A DNA stretch of 41,329 nt from Pseudomonadota bacterium (GTDB lineage: Bacteria > Pseudomonadota > Gammaproteobacteria > Burkholderiales > Sulfuricellaceae), in NCBI GenBank assembly GCA_021792335.1, contig JAJYUW010000007.1, positions 1-41,329 on the forward strand, read 5' to 3'. Shown piece after piece: positions 8,897-20,609 of this stretch (position 1 is the stretch's first letter; every line of letters begins with the position of its first letter). The notes under the pieces are model-generated. The model was not told where the DNA came from and searched no databases. It saw nothing but the letters and a program-made list of their open reading frames with translations. A program made the translations under genes and the position numbers.

Positions 8897-9541
8897 ATGG
8901 AATTAAATATTGTAGGACAAATTGCGGTCTACGCTCTGCCCGTGGTGTTTGCGATCACCCTGCACGAGGCGGCACACGGCTATGTGGCCAAGCATTTTGG
9001 CGATACCACGGCTTACATGCTGGGGCGGGTCAGCCTGAATCCGCTGCGCCATATTGATCCGATCGGAACCATCCTGATTCCTATCCTGACGCTGCTGATG
9101 GGTGGCATCCTGTTCGGCTGGGCCAAACCTGTGCCGGTGAATTTCAGTCACTTGCGCAATCCCAAGAAGGATATGCTCTGGGTGGCTCTGGCCGGACCCG
9201 CATCCAATCTTGCCATGGCGCTGGGTTGGGGGCTGATGATGAAGATCGCCGTCATGATGCCTGACAGCGCGCTTTCCCTGCCGCTGGGGTTGATGGGCCG
9301 CGCCGGGGTCACCATCAATGTGGTGCTGATGGTGCTCAATCTGCTGCCGCTGCTGCCGCTGGACGGCGGGCGCATCGCAGTCAGTCTGCTGCCGCACCAT
9401 CTGGCCTACCGCTACGCCATGCTGGAGCCCTACGGCATGATCGTGCTGGTGGTCTTGCTGTTCAGCGGCGTGCTGGGGACTATCATGGGGCCGTTGATCA
9501 ACGTCATGATGGCTCTGATTGCCCTGCTTTTCGGTATTTGA
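8897..9541 (+). CDS. Site-2-protease family (M50) membrane metalloprotease
   Basis: A 214-residue polytopic protein with the zinc-binding motif HEAAH (His23, Glu24, His27) in the first membrane segment and the second metal-ligand motif LLPLLPLDGGR near residue 155. This is the compact type without a PDZ domain, unlike RseP. Family members cut substrates within the membrane; the substrate here is unknown. A FGWAKPVPVN segment typical of the compact M50 group is present near residue 75. The ATG follows the yciO stop with no gap, so translation is probably coupled. The sigma-E system elsewhere in the window would use a PDZ-containing RseP, so this gene should not be read as that enzyme. Confidence 0.92.
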   Translation: MELNIVGQIAVYALPVVFAITLHEAAHGYVAKHFGDTTAYMLGRVSLNPLRHIDPIGTILIPILTLLMGGILFGWAKPVPVNFSHLRNPKKDMLWVALAGPASNLAMALGWGLMMKIAVMMPDSALSLPLGLMGRAGVTINVVLMVLNLLPLLPLDGGRIAVSLLPHHLAYRYAMLEPYGMIVLVVLLFSGVLGTIMGPLINVMMALIALLFGI

Positions 9542-9560
9542 CTAAGAAAGAATCAATAAC

Positions 9561-10763
9561 ATGTTTACTGAACGCGTCTTGTCCGGCATGCGCCCAACCG
9601 GCAGCCTGCACCTTGGCCATTACCACGGCGTACTGAAAAACTGGGTGAAGCTGCAGCATGAATATGAGTGCCTGTTTTTCGTCGCCGACTGGCATGCCCT
9701 GACCACCCATTATGATGAGCCGGCGGTGATCGAGCAGAGCGTGTGGGACATGGTGATCGACTGGCTTGCCGCCGGTGTCGATCCATCCCGTGCGACGCTG
9801 TTCATCCAGTCGCGTGTGCCCGAGCATGCCGAACTGCACCTCCTGCTGTCGATGATGACGCCGCTGGGATGGCTAGAACGGGTGCCAACCTACAAGGATC
9901 AGCAGGAAAAACTGACTGAAAAGGATTTGAGCACCTACGGCTTTCTCGGCTACCCGCTGTTGCAGGCGGCGGATATCCTGATTTACCGCGCCAACCAGGT
10001 GCCGGTGGGGGAGGACCAGGTGCCGCACATCGAATTCACGCGCGAACTGGCGCGGCGGTTCAACCATCTTTACGGCCGCGAGCCGGGTTTCGAGGAAAAG
10101 GCGGTGGCCGCAATCAAAAAGCTGGGCGGCAAGCGCGGCAAGCTTTACGGGGAATTGCGCACCCGCTACCAGCAGGAAGGGGATGAAGAGGCCCTGGAAT
10201 CCGCGCGCGCCTTGCTCAATGACCAGCAGAATCTCAGCCTGGGCGATCGTGAGCGCCTGTTCGGGTATCTCGAAGGCGGCGGCAAGATGATACTGGCCGA
10301 GCCGCAGGCGCTGCTCACGGCCGCTTCCAAGATGCCGGGGCTGGATGGGCAGAAGATGTCGAAGTCCTATAACAACACCATTTCCCTGCGCGAGGATGCG
10401 GATAGCGTCACAAAGAAAATCCGCACCATGCCGACCGACCCGGCGCGCGTGCGGCGCACCGATCCCGGCACGCCGGAAAAATGTCCGGTGTGGCAGTTCC
10501 ATTTGGTCTACTCTGAAGAAGGCCGGCAGGAATGGGTGCGCCAGGGATGCACCTCGGCCGGTATCGGCTGCCTGGAATGCAAGCAGCCGGTGATAGACGC
10601 TGTACTGGAAGAACAGAAACCGATGCGCGAGCGGGCGCAGATGTACATGGATGACCCCACTCTGGTGCGCAATATCATTTCGGATGGCTGCGAAAAGGCG
10701 CGCGAGCTGGCAAGCGAGACCATGCGCGACGTGCGCGAGGCGATGGGGTTGAATTACGGCTGA
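9561..10763 (+). CDS. trpS: Tryptophanyl-tRNA synthetase, long form
   Basis: Charges tRNA-Trp in the cytosol; class I synthetase. The HIGH-type motif is LHLGHYHG (about residues 16-23) and KMSKS is at 265-269, in GLDGQKMSKSYNN. At 400 residues it is about 65 longer than the E. coli enzyme. The extra length falls in the middle (GGKRGKLYGELRTRY and following, before KMSKS) and in the CLECKQP region after it; such long forms are common in betaproteobacteria. It starts 19 bases after the M50 gene and is probably in the same operon. Active-site motifs are intact. Confidence 0.97.
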   Translation: MFTERVLSGMRPTGSLHLGHYHGVLKNWVKLQHEYECLFFVADWHALTTHYDEPAVIEQSVWDMVIDWLAAGVDPSRATLFIQSRVPEHAELHLLLSMMTPLGWLERVPTYKDQQEKLTEKDLSTYGFLGYPLLQAADILIYRANQVPVGEDQVPHIEFTRELARRFNHLYGREPGFEEKAVAAIKKLGGKRGKLYGELRTRYQQEGDEEALESARALLNDQQNLSLGDRERLFGYLEGGGKMILAEPQALLTAASKMPGLDGQKMSKSYNNTISLREDADSVTKKIRTMPTDPARVRRTDPGTPEKCPVWQFHLVYSEEGRQEWVRQGCTSAGIGCLECKQPVIDAVLEEQKPMRERAQMYMDDPTLVRNIISDGCEKARELASETMRDVREAMGLNYG

Positions 10764-10786
10764 CCTGGCGCCATGTAGGGAATGCT

Positions 10787-13201
10787 ATGCCACGCAAAAA
10801 GAAAACCACGATAGAACAGGAAGCCCTCGAAGGCGAAGTCTTGCGCTCCAGGGATAACGAGGAAAAAGCATCCCCGCTTGTGCCTGCCGGCGCCTATCCC
10901 TCCACGCTTTATCTGTTGCCGCTGTCGGAACGGCCTTTTTTTCCGGCGCAGACTCTGCCGCTGTTGATGAACGAGGGGCCGTGGCTGGAGACGGTGAAGA
11001 AGATCGGCGAAACGCCCCAGCAGATGGCGGGGATTATCCTGGTCAATCTTCCTCATGCCGAGGGTGCCAAGCCAGCGGATTTCTATTCCATCGGCACGCT
11101 GGTGCGCATGCACCACCCGGTGCGCTCCGAAGGCAAGATCCAGTTCATCGCCGAGGGCCAGAGCCGCTTCCGCATCGTCAAATGGATTTCGGAAAAGCCG
11201 CCCTATGTGGTGCAGGTCGAATATCCAGTCGAGATCGCGCGCAACGAAGATGAACTGAAGGCCTACGCGATGGCGATCATCAACACCATCAAGGAGTTGA
11301 TGCCCCTCAATCCGCTTTACAGCGAGGAACTCAAGTTCTTCCTCAACCGCTTCAGCCCGAACGAGCCCTCTTTGCTGGCTGACTTCGCCGCTTCCCTCAC
11401 CACCGCCTCCAAGGAGGAATTGCAGTCCGTGATGGATGCATCCAATCTGCGCCGCCGCATGGAGAAGGTGCTGGTGCTGATCAAGAAGGAGCTCGAAGTC
11501 GCCAAGCTGCAGTCGCAGATCCGCGAGCAGGTCGAGCAGAAGATGAGCAAGCAGCAGCGCGAGTTCTTCCTGCGCGAACAGCTCAAGGAAATCCAGAAAG
11601 AACTGGGCCTGGCCAAGGACGACAAGACCGCAGATATCGAACGCTACAAGGAGCGCCTGGCCAGGCTCAAACTTCCGGAAGCAGCGCAGAAGCGGGTAGA
11701 CGAGGAGATGCAGAAGCTCTCGGTGCTGGAGTCCGGCTCGCCTGAATACGCGGTGACACGCAACTACCTCGACTGGCTGACCCAGTTGCCATGGGGAAAA
11801 CTCTCCCGGGACAAGCTCGATCTTCCTCGCGCGCGCAAGATTCTCGACTATGACCACGACGGCCTCGACGACGTCAAGGAGCGCATCGTCGAGTTCCTTG
11901 CGGTAGGCTCACTCAAGGGCGAGATCGCCGGCTCCATCCTGCTCCTGGTGGGGCCGCCCGGCGTGGGCAAGACCTCGATCGGCCGTTCCATCGCGAATGC
12001 CCTGGGGCGCAAATTCTACCGTTTCTCCCTGGGCGGCATGCGTGACGAGGCAGAAATCAAGGGCCATCGCCGCACTTACATCGGCGCCATGCCGGGCAAG
12101 TTCGTGCAGGCGATCAAGGAATGCGAAGTCGCCAACCCGGTGATCATGCTCGACGAAATCGACAAGATTGGCGCTTCTTACCAGGGTGACCCGGCCTCGG
12201 CACTGCTGGAAGTGCTGGACCCCGAACAGAACGTCGATTTTCTCGACCATTATCTGGACGTGCGTTTCGACCTGTCCAAGGTGCTGTTCATCTGCACCGC
12301 CAACCAGCTCGACACCATCCCTGCACCCTTATTGGACCGGATGGAAACGATACGACTGTCCGGCTACATTACCGCCGAGAAGGTGCAAATCGCCAAGCAC
12401 CACCTGTGGCCGAAGCAGCTCAAGAAGGCGGGGGTGAAGCGTGGTGACCTGACCATCACCGAGTCCGCGCTCAGGAGGGTGGTCGAAGGCTACGCGCGCG
12501 AAGCCGGGGTGCGCAACCTGGAAAAGCAGCTCGGCAGCATGGTGCGGAAGGCGGTGGTGAAAATTGTCGGCGGCAGCGAGAAGCCGATACGTCTGGGCGT
12601 CGAGCAGGTCGATGAATATCTGGGCAAGCCGGTATTCATGCCGGAGAAGCCGATCACCGGCATCGGCGTGGTCACGGGCCTGGCCTGGACCGCCATGGGT
12701 GGCGCCACGCTGTCGATCGAAGCGACCCTGGTGCATACCAAGAACCGCGGTTTCAAGCTCACCGGCAAGCTTGGCGAGGTGATGCGCGAGTCGGCCGAGA
12801 TTGCCTACAGTTATGTTTCCTCGCATCTCAAGCCGTTCAAGGGCAACCCGGCGTTTTTCGACGAAGCCTTCGTCCATCTGCACGTGCCGGAAGGGGCGAC
12901 GCCGAAGGATGGTCCGAGCGCGGGCATTACCATGGCGACCGCGCTCTTGTCGCTGGCGCGTAACGAGAAGATTGCCCGCCCACTCGCCATGACCGGCGAG
13001 CTGACCCTTACCGGCGAAGTGCTGCCTATCGGCGGCTTGCGCGAAAAGGTGATCGCGGCCAGGCGCATACGCATCATGGAGCTGATTTTTCCTGAAGCCA
13101 ACCGGCGCGATTTCGACGAGCTGCCGGAGCACATAAAGGAAGGCGTGACGGCGCATTTCGTGAGACAATTCAAAGATGTGGTGAAAATTGTATTTTCTTG
13201 A
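10787..13201 (+). CDS. lon: ATP-dependent Lon protease (LonA type)
   Basis: Cytosolic AAA+ protease that degrades damaged and regulatory proteins. 804 residues, full LonA layout: N-terminal substrate domain (about 40-240), a long coiled-coil stretch (about 225-290), AAA+ module with Walker A GPPGVGKTS near residue 388 and Walker B VIMLDEIDK, and a C-terminal protease domain with the catalytic dyad Ser711 (KDGPSAGI) and Lys754 (GGLREK), spaced 43 residues as in E. coli Lon. The N-terminus carries an extra charged stretch (KKKTTIEQEALEGEVLRSR) before the LPLSERPFFP strand, where heat-shock Lon normally starts sooner. It lies between trpS and scpA, not beside clpX, so it may be a second Lon copy; this is inferred from location. 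No heat-shock promoter was recognised. Confidence 0.95.
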   Translation: MPRKKKTTIEQEALEGEVLRSRDNEEKASPLVPAGAYPSTLYLLPLSERPFFPAQTLPLLMNEGPWLETVKKIGETPQQMAGIILVNLPHAEGAKPADFYSIGTLVRMHHPVRSEGKIQFIAEGQSRFRIVKWISEKPPYVVQVEYPVEIARNEDELKAYAMAIINTIKELMPLNPLYSEELKFFLNRFSPNEPSLLADFAASLTTASKEELQSVMDASNLRRRMEKVLVLIKKELEVAKLQSQIREQVEQKMSKQQREFFLREQLKEIQKELGLAKDDKTADIERYKERLARLKLPEAAQKRVDEEMQKLSVLESGSPEYAVTRNYLDWLTQLPWGKLSRDKLDLPRARKILDYDHDGLDDVKERIVEFLAVGSLKGEIAGSILLLVGPPGVGKTSIGRSIANALGRKFYRFSLGGMRDEAEIKGHRRTYIGAMPGKFVQAIKECEVANPVIMLDEIDKIGASYQGDPASALLEVLDPEQNVDFLDHYLDVRFDLSKVLFICTANQLDTIPAPLLDRMETIRLSGYITAEKVQIAKHHLWPKQLKKAGVKRGDLTITESALRRVVEGYAREAGVRNLEKQLGSMVRKAVVKIVGGSEKPIRLGVEQVDEYLGKPVFMPEKPITGIGVVTGLAWTAMGGATLSIEATLVHTKNRGFKLTGKLGEVMRESAEIAYSYVSSHLKPFKGNPAFFDEAFVHLHVPEGATPKDGPSAGITMATALLSLARNEKIARPLAMTGELTLTGEVLPIGGLREKVIAARRIRIMELIFPEANRRDFDELPEHIKEGVTAHFVRQFKDVVKIVFS

Positions 13202-13206
13202 CCCTT

Positions 13207-13267
13207 GCCACGGATGAACACGGATTTACACCGATTTTATCCGTGCTAATCTGTGTTCATCCGTGGC
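13207..13267. repeat. 61-base imperfect palindrome between lon and scpA
   Basis: The arms GCCACGGATGAACAC (13207-13221) and GTGTTCATCCGTGGC (13253-13267) are exact reverse complements. The interior is also partly symmetric (GGATTTACACCGAT against ATCCGTGCTAATCT). The motif CACGGAT/ATCCGTG recurs inside. It starts 6 bases after the lon stop and ends 6 bases before the scpA ATG, so it fills the gap between the two genes. It resembles the REP-like dispersed palindromes found in many proteobacterial genomes; copy number elsewhere is unknown. Confidence 0.9.
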
Positions 13268-13273
13268 TAAATC

Positions 13274-14071
13274 ATGATTTTTGTTGAAACTCTGCTATCG
13301 CCCGTTGCCCGTATCCACGGCGAGCCCCTTGCCGAGTTGCCGCATGACCTTTACATCCCGCCCGATGCGCTGGAAGTTTTTCTCGAAACCTTCGAAGGCC
13401 CGCTTGATCTGCTGCTCTACCTGATTCGGCGCCAGAATCTGGATGTGCTCAATATCCAGATGGCGGAACTGACCCGGCAATACATGGTCTACGTCGATAT
13501 AATGCGTGCCGGCCAGCTCGAGCTCGCTGCCGAGTACCTGCTGATGGCGGCGCTGCTGATCGAGATCAAATCGCGCATGCTGCTGCCGCGCCGGGAAGAA
13601 ACGATCGATGACGAGAGCGACCCGCGCGCCGAGTTGGTAAGAAGACTGCTGGAGTACGAGCAGATGAAGCTGGCGGCACAACGGCTGGATAATCTGCCCG
13701 TCGCCGGGCGGGATTTTGCGCTGGTTCAAGTATGGCTGGAGCAGGCGGCAGCAAAGCGCCTGCCTGAAGTCAGTCTGGATGATCTGACCCAGGCCTGGCT
13801 GGCGGTACTGGCGCGGGCCAAGGTCAACCGCCACCACAAGGTCAGCCGCGAAGGGCTGTCGGTGCGCGAACACATGAGCCGCATCCTGCGCCGTCTGCAG
13901 GGCGAGCATTTCGCTGAATTCGGCGCGCTGTTCGATTCCTCACAGGGCGTGCCGGAACTGGTGGTAAGCTTCCTTGCTATTTTGGAATTGGTGCGGGAGA
14001 GGCTGGTGGTGGTCACCCAGCAGGAACCCTACGCCAGGATTTATGTGAAATTGCATCATGCAGACGCCTAA
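13274..14071 (+). CDS. scpA: Segregation and condensation protein A
   Basis: The kleisin subunit of the SMC-ScpAB condensin, which compacts and separates the chromosome. 265 residues. The kleisin N-terminal motif [18 protein letters not shown] begins at about residue 40, followed by the [18 protein letters not shown] helix typical of ScpA. A C-terminal winged-helix part, which would contact the SMC head, ends the chain. The ATG at 13274 leaves a 35-residue lead before the core. No ribosome site is visible before it, because the gap is filled by the palindromic repeat; no better in-frame ATG exists downstream before the core motif. It overlaps scpB by 14 bases. Confidence 0.95.
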   Translation: MIFVETLLSPVARIHGEPLAELPHDLYIPPDALEVFLETFEGPLDLLLYLIRRQNLDVLNIQMAELTRQYMVYVDIMRAGQLELAAEYLLMAALLIEIKSRMLLPRREETIDDESDPRAELVRRLLEYEQMKLAAQRLDNLPVAGRDFALVQVWLEQAAAKRLPEVSLDDLTQAWLAVLARAKVNRHHKVSREGLSVREHMSRILRRLQGEHFAEFGALFDSSQGVPELVVSFLAILELVRERLVVVTQQEPYARIYVKLHHADA

Positions 14072-14609
14072 TCCGGGGGAAATCAAGCTGGTGCTGGAAA
14101 CTGCGCTGCTGACAAATCAGGGGCCGCTTTCCCTGCATGAGATGAAGAAGCTGTTTGACTTCGAACTGAGCATGGAAATTTTGCGCAAGCTGCTGGAAGA
14201 GCTGCGCCAGGACTGGGTGGGGCGCGGCGTCGAGCTGACCAGTGTGGCGAGCGGCTGGCGTTTCCAGGCGAGACCGGAGTATCAGAAATACCTTGACCGC
14301 CTCGATCCGGAAAAGCTGCCGCGTTTCTCCCGTGCAGTGATGGAAACCCTTGCCATCATCGCCTACAGGCAGCCGGTGACGCGCGGTGACATCGAGGAGA
14401 TCCGCGGTGTCACGGTCAGCAGCCAGGTTTTGAAGACGCTGGAAGGACGCGGCTGGATCGATGTGGTCGGCCACCGCGACGTGCCGGGCCGTCCGGCATT
14501 GTTTGCGACTACGAAGAAATTGCTCGACGATCTCGGCCTGCGCTCACTGGAAGAGCTGCCGCCACTCGAGCAGGCCGGTGCGGATATTCTCGCCGTGTCC
14601 CACGAATAA
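14058..14609 (+). CDS. scpB: Segregation and condensation protein B
   Basis: Partner of ScpA: a dimer of tandem winged-helix proteins that binds the kleisin in the SMC-ScpAB complex. 183 residues. The conserved core [30 protein letters not shown] (about residues 90-119) is the ScpB signature, followed by the [23 protein letters not shown] and YATT-like wing segments. The start at 14058 lies inside the scpA 3' end, so the two are coupled and likely made in step. The gene is of normal length and intact. rluB follows after 16 bases, the common scpA-scpB-rluB order. Confidence 0.96.
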   Translation: MQTPNPGEIKLVLETALLTNQGPLSLHEMKKLFDFELSMEILRKLLEELRQDWVGRGVELTSVASGWRFQARPEYQKYLDRLDPEKLPRFSRAVMETLAIIAYRQPVTRGDIEEIRGVTVSSQVLKTLEGRGWIDVVGHRDVPGRPALFATTKKLLDDLGLRSLEELPPLEQAGADILAVSHE

Positions 14610-14625
14610 AGGAAAGCAGGACTAT

Positions 14626-15741
14626 ATGTCAGAAAAGAAGGATAGGTCCGGATCTCGCTCCGGCGCGAAACCAAAGACAAAAGCGACAAACCAGGAAATG
14701 CGGGGAGGGAAAAGAACGCCGTTTCGCCGGCCGCTAAATTCCCGTGCCACGGTCAAGCCCGTCGGGGAGGCTGAAGCGCCCGTATATCCCGGAAGTATGA
14801 AAGCGCCTGTCTATGAAGCTCCGCAAGAGGTCGAGGAACCCGCCAAAAAAGTTGCCGTCTTTTCACCGAAGCGGGGGCAAGCCACCCAGAAGTTGCAGAA
14901 GATTCTTGCCCAGGCCGGGCTGGGCTCGCGCCGCGACATGGAAGAATTGATCAAGAGCGGCCGGGTGACGGTGAACGGGCAGGTGGCTGAATTGGGTGCG
15001 CGCGTCTGCGACGAAGACGTGGTGCGGGTGGACCGCAAGAACATCCACGTCCGGCCCGCGGGCCGGATGCCGCGCATCATGCTCTACCACAAGCCGGAAG
15101 GCGAGATCGTCAGCCGCGACGACCCGGATGGCCGCCCCAGCGTGTTCGACCGCCTGCCGCAGATGAAGACCTCGAAATGGATCGCTATCGGGCGTCTGGA
15201 TTTCAATACCAGCGGGCTGCTTATTTTTACCACCTCCGGCGAACTGGCCAACCATTTGATGCACCCGCGCTTTGAAGTGGAACGGGAATACGCAGTGCGC
15301 ACCCTGGGGATGCTCACGCCGGAGCAGATGAAGCAGCTCACGGAAGGTGTCGAACTCGAGGACGGCATGGCTAATTTTGATGCAATCGCAGACCAGGGCG
15401 GCGAGGGTGTCAACCACTGGTACCGCGTCATCTTGAGAGAAGGGCGCAACCGCGAAGTGCGGCGTATGTTTGAGGTGATCGGCCTGACGGTCAGCCGCCT
15501 GATGCGGGTGCGTTTCGGCATGATCAACCTGCCATCGCGTCTGAAGCGTGGGCAGACCCTGGAGTTTGAGCCGTCGGAGGTGTCCAAGGTGCTGAGTTGG
15601 GCGGGAATCGAAGTGCCCCGTGTGGCAGACCAGCAGCAGCGCCCCGACGAAGCCCGGAGAGCAAATAGAATCAGATCAAATCATCCCGTTGTAGCAGAAA
15701 AGCCAGCTCGTCACCCGCGCAAGCCGCCTCAAACGCGTTGA
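14626..15741 (+). CDS. rluB: 23S rRNA pseudouridine synthase, RluB type
   Basis: Isomerises U2605 (E. coli numbering) of 23S rRNA to pseudouridine. 371 residues: a basic, low-complexity N-terminal extension (about 1-85, rich in Lys, Arg and Pro), an S4 RNA-binding domain ([20 protein letters not shown]), then the RsuA-family catalytic domain. Asp192 in [11 protein letters not shown] is the nucleophile, and [11 protein letters not shown] follows. The C-terminal tail is again basic. The ATG at 14626 is chosen because GGAAAG lies about 12 bases before it and an open frame further upstream overlaps scpB. RluB is preferred over RluE/RluF because of the scpAB neighbourhood. The start of the next gene lies 17 bases after the stop. 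Confidence 0.93.
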   Translation: MSEKKDRSGSRSGAKPKTKATNQEMRGGKRTPFRRPLNSRATVKPVGEAEAPVYPGSMKAPVYEAPQEVEEPAKKVAVFSPKRGQATQKLQKILAQAGLGSRRDMEELIKSGRVTVNGQVAELGARVCDEDVVRVDRKNIHVRPAGRMPRIMLYHKPEGEIVSRDDPDGRPSVFDRLPQMKTSKWIAIGRLDFNTSGLLIFTTSGELANHLMHPRFEVEREYAVRTLGMLTPEQMKQLTEGVELEDGMANFDAIADQGGEGVNHWYRVILREGRNREVRRMFEVIGLTVSRLMRVRFGMINLPSRLKRGQTLEFEPSEVSKVLSWAGIEVPRVADQQQRPDEARRANRIRSNHPVVAEKPARHPRKPPQTR

Positions 15742-15758
15742 ATGGAGAGAGCCTGAAA

Positions 15759-16460
15759 ATGCAAACAACGACCATGACTGATCAGGAAGCCGACCGGCTG
15801 GAAAATCTGTTGGCTTCGGATGTCTTCAAGGGCGAAGCAATGCCGCTTGATTTCCTGCAAGGTTTTTTATGCGCCGTGGCCAGCGGTCCGGACATTATTC
15901 CGCCGAGCGTCTGGCTGCCGTTAGCCTTGGGAGAATCGACTGAATACGAGTCCAGGGAGCAGGCGCAGGAAGTAATGGCGCTGGTCATGAAGCTCTACAA
16001 CAGCATCGCCTCGTCGCTGCTCAATGGCGAAGAGTTCGACCTGTTTCTTTATGGTCTTGAAGACAATCCCGACGAACTGGATTACGCGGCGTGGTGTGAA
16101 GGCTATGTCTATGGCTCCCAGATAGGGGATACCAATTGGTTCGAAGCGGCGGGTGAATATTCCCCGGATTTGAGCGAGAAGCTGGAGGTGTTTTTCCTGC
16201 TCAGCGGCATGCTCAAGGAGGATGCCCTCAAGCACAAGGAACCGTGGCTATCCAGGAAAGAGGAAGAAAGGGCGCAGGCCAGGGCACAGGAAGAATTTCC
16301 GTCCACTATCAGCGCAATATATCGATTCTGGCAGGCCAAACGTACTCCCCAGAACCCTGTGAAGCGCGATTCCCCCAAGGTCGGGCGGAATGACCCATGC
16401 CCCTGCGGGAGCGGGAAAAAATTCAAGCAGTGTTGCGGTAAGGAAGAGACGCTGCATTAA
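15759..16460 (+). CDS. UPF0149 / YecA-family protein with C-terminal SEC-C zinc motif
   Basis: A 233-residue protein in two parts: a helical UPF0149 (YgfB-like) domain (about 5-190; note [13 protein letters not shown] and the [13 protein letters not shown] segment) and a C-terminal SEC-C motif, [18 protein letters not shown]. The latter is a zinc-binding finger also found at the end of SecA. Function is unknown. YecA proteins bind SecB or ribosome-associated substrates through the SEC-C motif, so a chaperone-like role is possible. The start is ATG 15759, with GGAGAGAG 8 bases upstream; a TTG at 15738 overlapping the rluB stop would add seven residues. It is the last intact gene of the plus-strand run, and its stop overlaps the ATG of a small broken frame. 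Confidence 0.88.
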   Translation: MQTTTMTDQEADRLENLLASDVFKGEAMPLDFLQGFLCAVASGPDIIPPSVWLPLALGESTEYESREQAQEVMALVMKLYNSIASSLLNGEEFDLFLYGLEDNPDELDYAAWCEGYVYGSQIGDTNWFEAAGEYSPDLSEKLEVFFLLSGMLKEDALKHKEPWLSRKEEERAQARAQEEFPSTISAIYRFWQAKRTPQNPVKRDSPKVGRNDPCPCGSGKKFKQCCGKEETLH

Positions 16461-16614
16461 TGCCGGATTTGAAGCTATCTATCACCGCTCACGGCCGGGA
16501 CATGGACAGGGCTTGGATGTGGCAGGTCAGGCTGAATGACTAGGTTGTCTCTATGCGTCTATCGAGGGCTGGGGAGTGCCAATTGCGGAAGTTCAGGCTG
16601 AGTGGGCGGACTGA
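16460..16614 (+). pseudogene. Possible small broken gene after the UPF0149 gene
   Basis: An ATG at 16460 overlaps the preceding stop (TAATG) and opens a 27-codon frame ([20 protein letters not shown]...) closed by TAG at 16541. In another frame, from about 16546, 22 codons (CLYASIEGWGVPIAEVQAEW plus AD) run to a TGA at 16612. Both parts look protein-like in composition and together read like one small protein of about 55 residues split by a frameshift. No homologue is recognised; it may be chance. Confidence 0.35.
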
Positions 16615-16812
16615 CTCATGTTCGGCCAAACCGGCCGTTCAGTTGAAAATTTATCGGTGACAGGTTGCGCAACCACCCTCCTAAACACCAAACTTGTTTC
16701 ATCCCGCTCAGCCGCGGACAGAGATTCGCGCAACCTCAACCCCTGTTCCGGGATAACCCGATGTCAGGTCGAGGCTGCGCGATATGGGTCTTTTAAGACC
16801 CCTCTTCCAAGA
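16615..16812. other. Non-coding gap between the broken frame and katG
   Basis: No gene is seen. It holds a perfect 12-base palindrome GGTTGCGCAACC (16663-16674), a GGCC-rich dyad near 16624-16636, and a short hairpin GGGTCTT/AAGACCC (16786-16801) just after the katG stop on the minus strand. The hairpin lacks a T tract, so it is a poor terminator. Confidence 0.5.
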
Positions 16813-19071
<2,259 letters not shown>

Positions 19072-19205
19072 TTAAATTGTTATAGGCTATCGATAGATGA
19101 CGAAGATCTGTTCAGCCCCAATGGCTGCAATCTTTACCTTTTCGTGAATGCCTTCTAAACCAGTATGCATCCATGTATACCGGTCTATGCTTGAACCACT
19201 ACAGC

Positions 19206-20609
19206 TTAGAAGCTTATCGAATCACCTAATCCCGGCACAGTTACTTTCCAGTTCATTTTGTCGATCTTGTCGGCCAGTGCCTGGGCGGCGTGTGTCTCGC
19301 CGTGAACCACGAAGGTTTGGGCGGGTGGGCGCTTGAACTGCTTGAGCCAGTGCAGCAGGTCTGCCTGGTCGGCATGGGCCGAGAATCCACCTATCGTAAA
19401 TATTTCCGCACGTACGGGGATGTCGTTGCCGTAAATCCGGGCTGTTTTCGCGCCATCCACCAGGCGTCTGCCTAGCGTGCCCTGGGCCTGAAAGCCCGTG
19501 ATCAGGATGGTGTTCTGCCTTTTTCCAAGATTGTTGATCAGATGGAATTTGATGCGCCCCGCATCGCACATGCCACTGGCCGAAATGATGATGGCACCGG
19601 AGTGGATGCTGTTCAGCGCAATGGATTCTTCCGCGCTTGCGGTAAAGGTAAGTTTGAGCGGAACGTGGTTTTTATCGCGCCAGGCGTTCAGTTTTTTCGC
19701 TTCCTCGTCGAACATCTCCATGTGTCTCATGGTGATGGCCGTAGCTTTGGTTGCCATGGGGGAATCCACGTAGATCTTCAGATCCTTGAACCGTCCCTGG
19801 CGCGTAAGCTGGTAGAAGGCATAGATGATTTCCTGGGTTCTGCCTACGGCGAAGGCGGGGATGATGACGTTGCCTTTTTTGCGCAGCAGGGTGTTGTTGA
19901 CCGCGAAAACGAATTCATCCATGGTCGATGCCATGTCTTTATGCAAGCGGTCGCCGTAAGTGGATTCGATGAACAGGATGTCGGCCTCATCGATCACGGT
20001 AGGGTCGCGCAGGATAGGGCGATCCGGCTGCCCCAGGTCTCCCGAGAAGACCAGCTTGGTTTGTTTGTTCCGGTCCTTAAGCCAGACTTCTATGATAGCC
20101 GAGCCCAGGATGTGGCCTGCATCCCGAAAACTGCAGTTGACCGATGGGTGGGGCGTAAGCCGGGCATCATAAGAGACAGTTTGCAGCTTTCCCAGGGTGG
20201 CTTCCGCCTCGGCCATGGTATACAGTGGAACGGCTTCCTGCTTGTGTTTCCGGCCTTTACTTTCCTCACGGCGGCGGTTTTCGCGTTCGGCTTCGATTTC
20301 CTGGATATGGGCCGAATCCGGTAGCATGACTTCGAGCAGGTCGGCAGTGGCGGTGGTGGCGTAGATCGGCCCGTCAAAACCGTTCGCCACCAGTTTGGGC
20401 AACAGGCCGCTGTGGTCGATGTGGGCGTGGGTCAGCAGGACAAAAGCAATTTCCCTTGGGATGAATTTGAACGGCTGTTCATTGAGCTTGTCTGCCTGGC
20501 GCCCTCCCTGGAACATCCCGCAATCCACCAGGAATTTGACCTCCCCGGTTTCGACCAGATAGCAGGATCCGGTGACTTGCTGGGCGGCGCCGAGGAAGGT
20601 TATTTTCAT
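19206..20609 (-). CDS. Metallo-beta-lactamase / beta-CASP nuclease (RNA-processing exonuclease family)
   Basis: A 467-residue zinc-dependent nuclease of the CPSF73/YSH1 type. The N-terminal MBL motif THAHIDHSG supplies His61, His63, Asp65 and His66; a later FRDAGHILGSA gives another ligand and FSGDLGQPDRP the Asp. The beta-CASP insert covers about residues 190-370 and contains AFAVGRTQE. The C-terminal RMMBL part holds GGFSAHADQ and a FVVHGE motif. Bacterial members are thought to act on RNA, but the substrate is not shown. The charged segment at about 108-125 (EIEAERENRRREESKGRKHK) is typical of the group. The gene is coupled to ygfZ: its ATG shares one base with the ygfZ stop (TAATG). Confidence 0.92.
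   Translation of the reverse strand: MKITFLGAAQQVTGSCYLVETGEVKFLVDCGMFQGGRQADKLNEQPFKFIPREIAFVLLTHAHIDHSGLLPKLVANGFDGPIYATTATADLLEVMLPDSAHIQEIEAERENRRREESKGRKHKQEAVPLYTMAEAEATLGKLQTVSYDARLTPHPSVNCSFRDAGHILGSAIIEVWLKDRNKQTKLVFSGDLGQPDRPILRDPTVIDEADILFIESTYGDRLHKDMASTMDEFVFAVNNTLLRKKGNVIIPAFAVGRTQEIIYAFYQLTRQGRFKDLKIYVDSPMATKATAITMRHMEMFDEEAKKLNAWRDKNHVPLKLTFTASAEESIALNSIHSGAIIISASGMCDAGRIKFHLINNLGKRQNTILITGFQAQGTLGRRLVDGAKTARIYGNDIPVRAEIFTIGGFSAHADQADLLHWLKQFKRPPAQTFVVHGETHAAQALADKIDKMNWKVTVPGLGDSISF

Noticed and set aside
16786-16801. GGGTCTT/AAGACCC hairpin as katG terminator
   Set aside because: A 7-base stem with a 2-base loop and no T tract on the katG strand is too weak to call.
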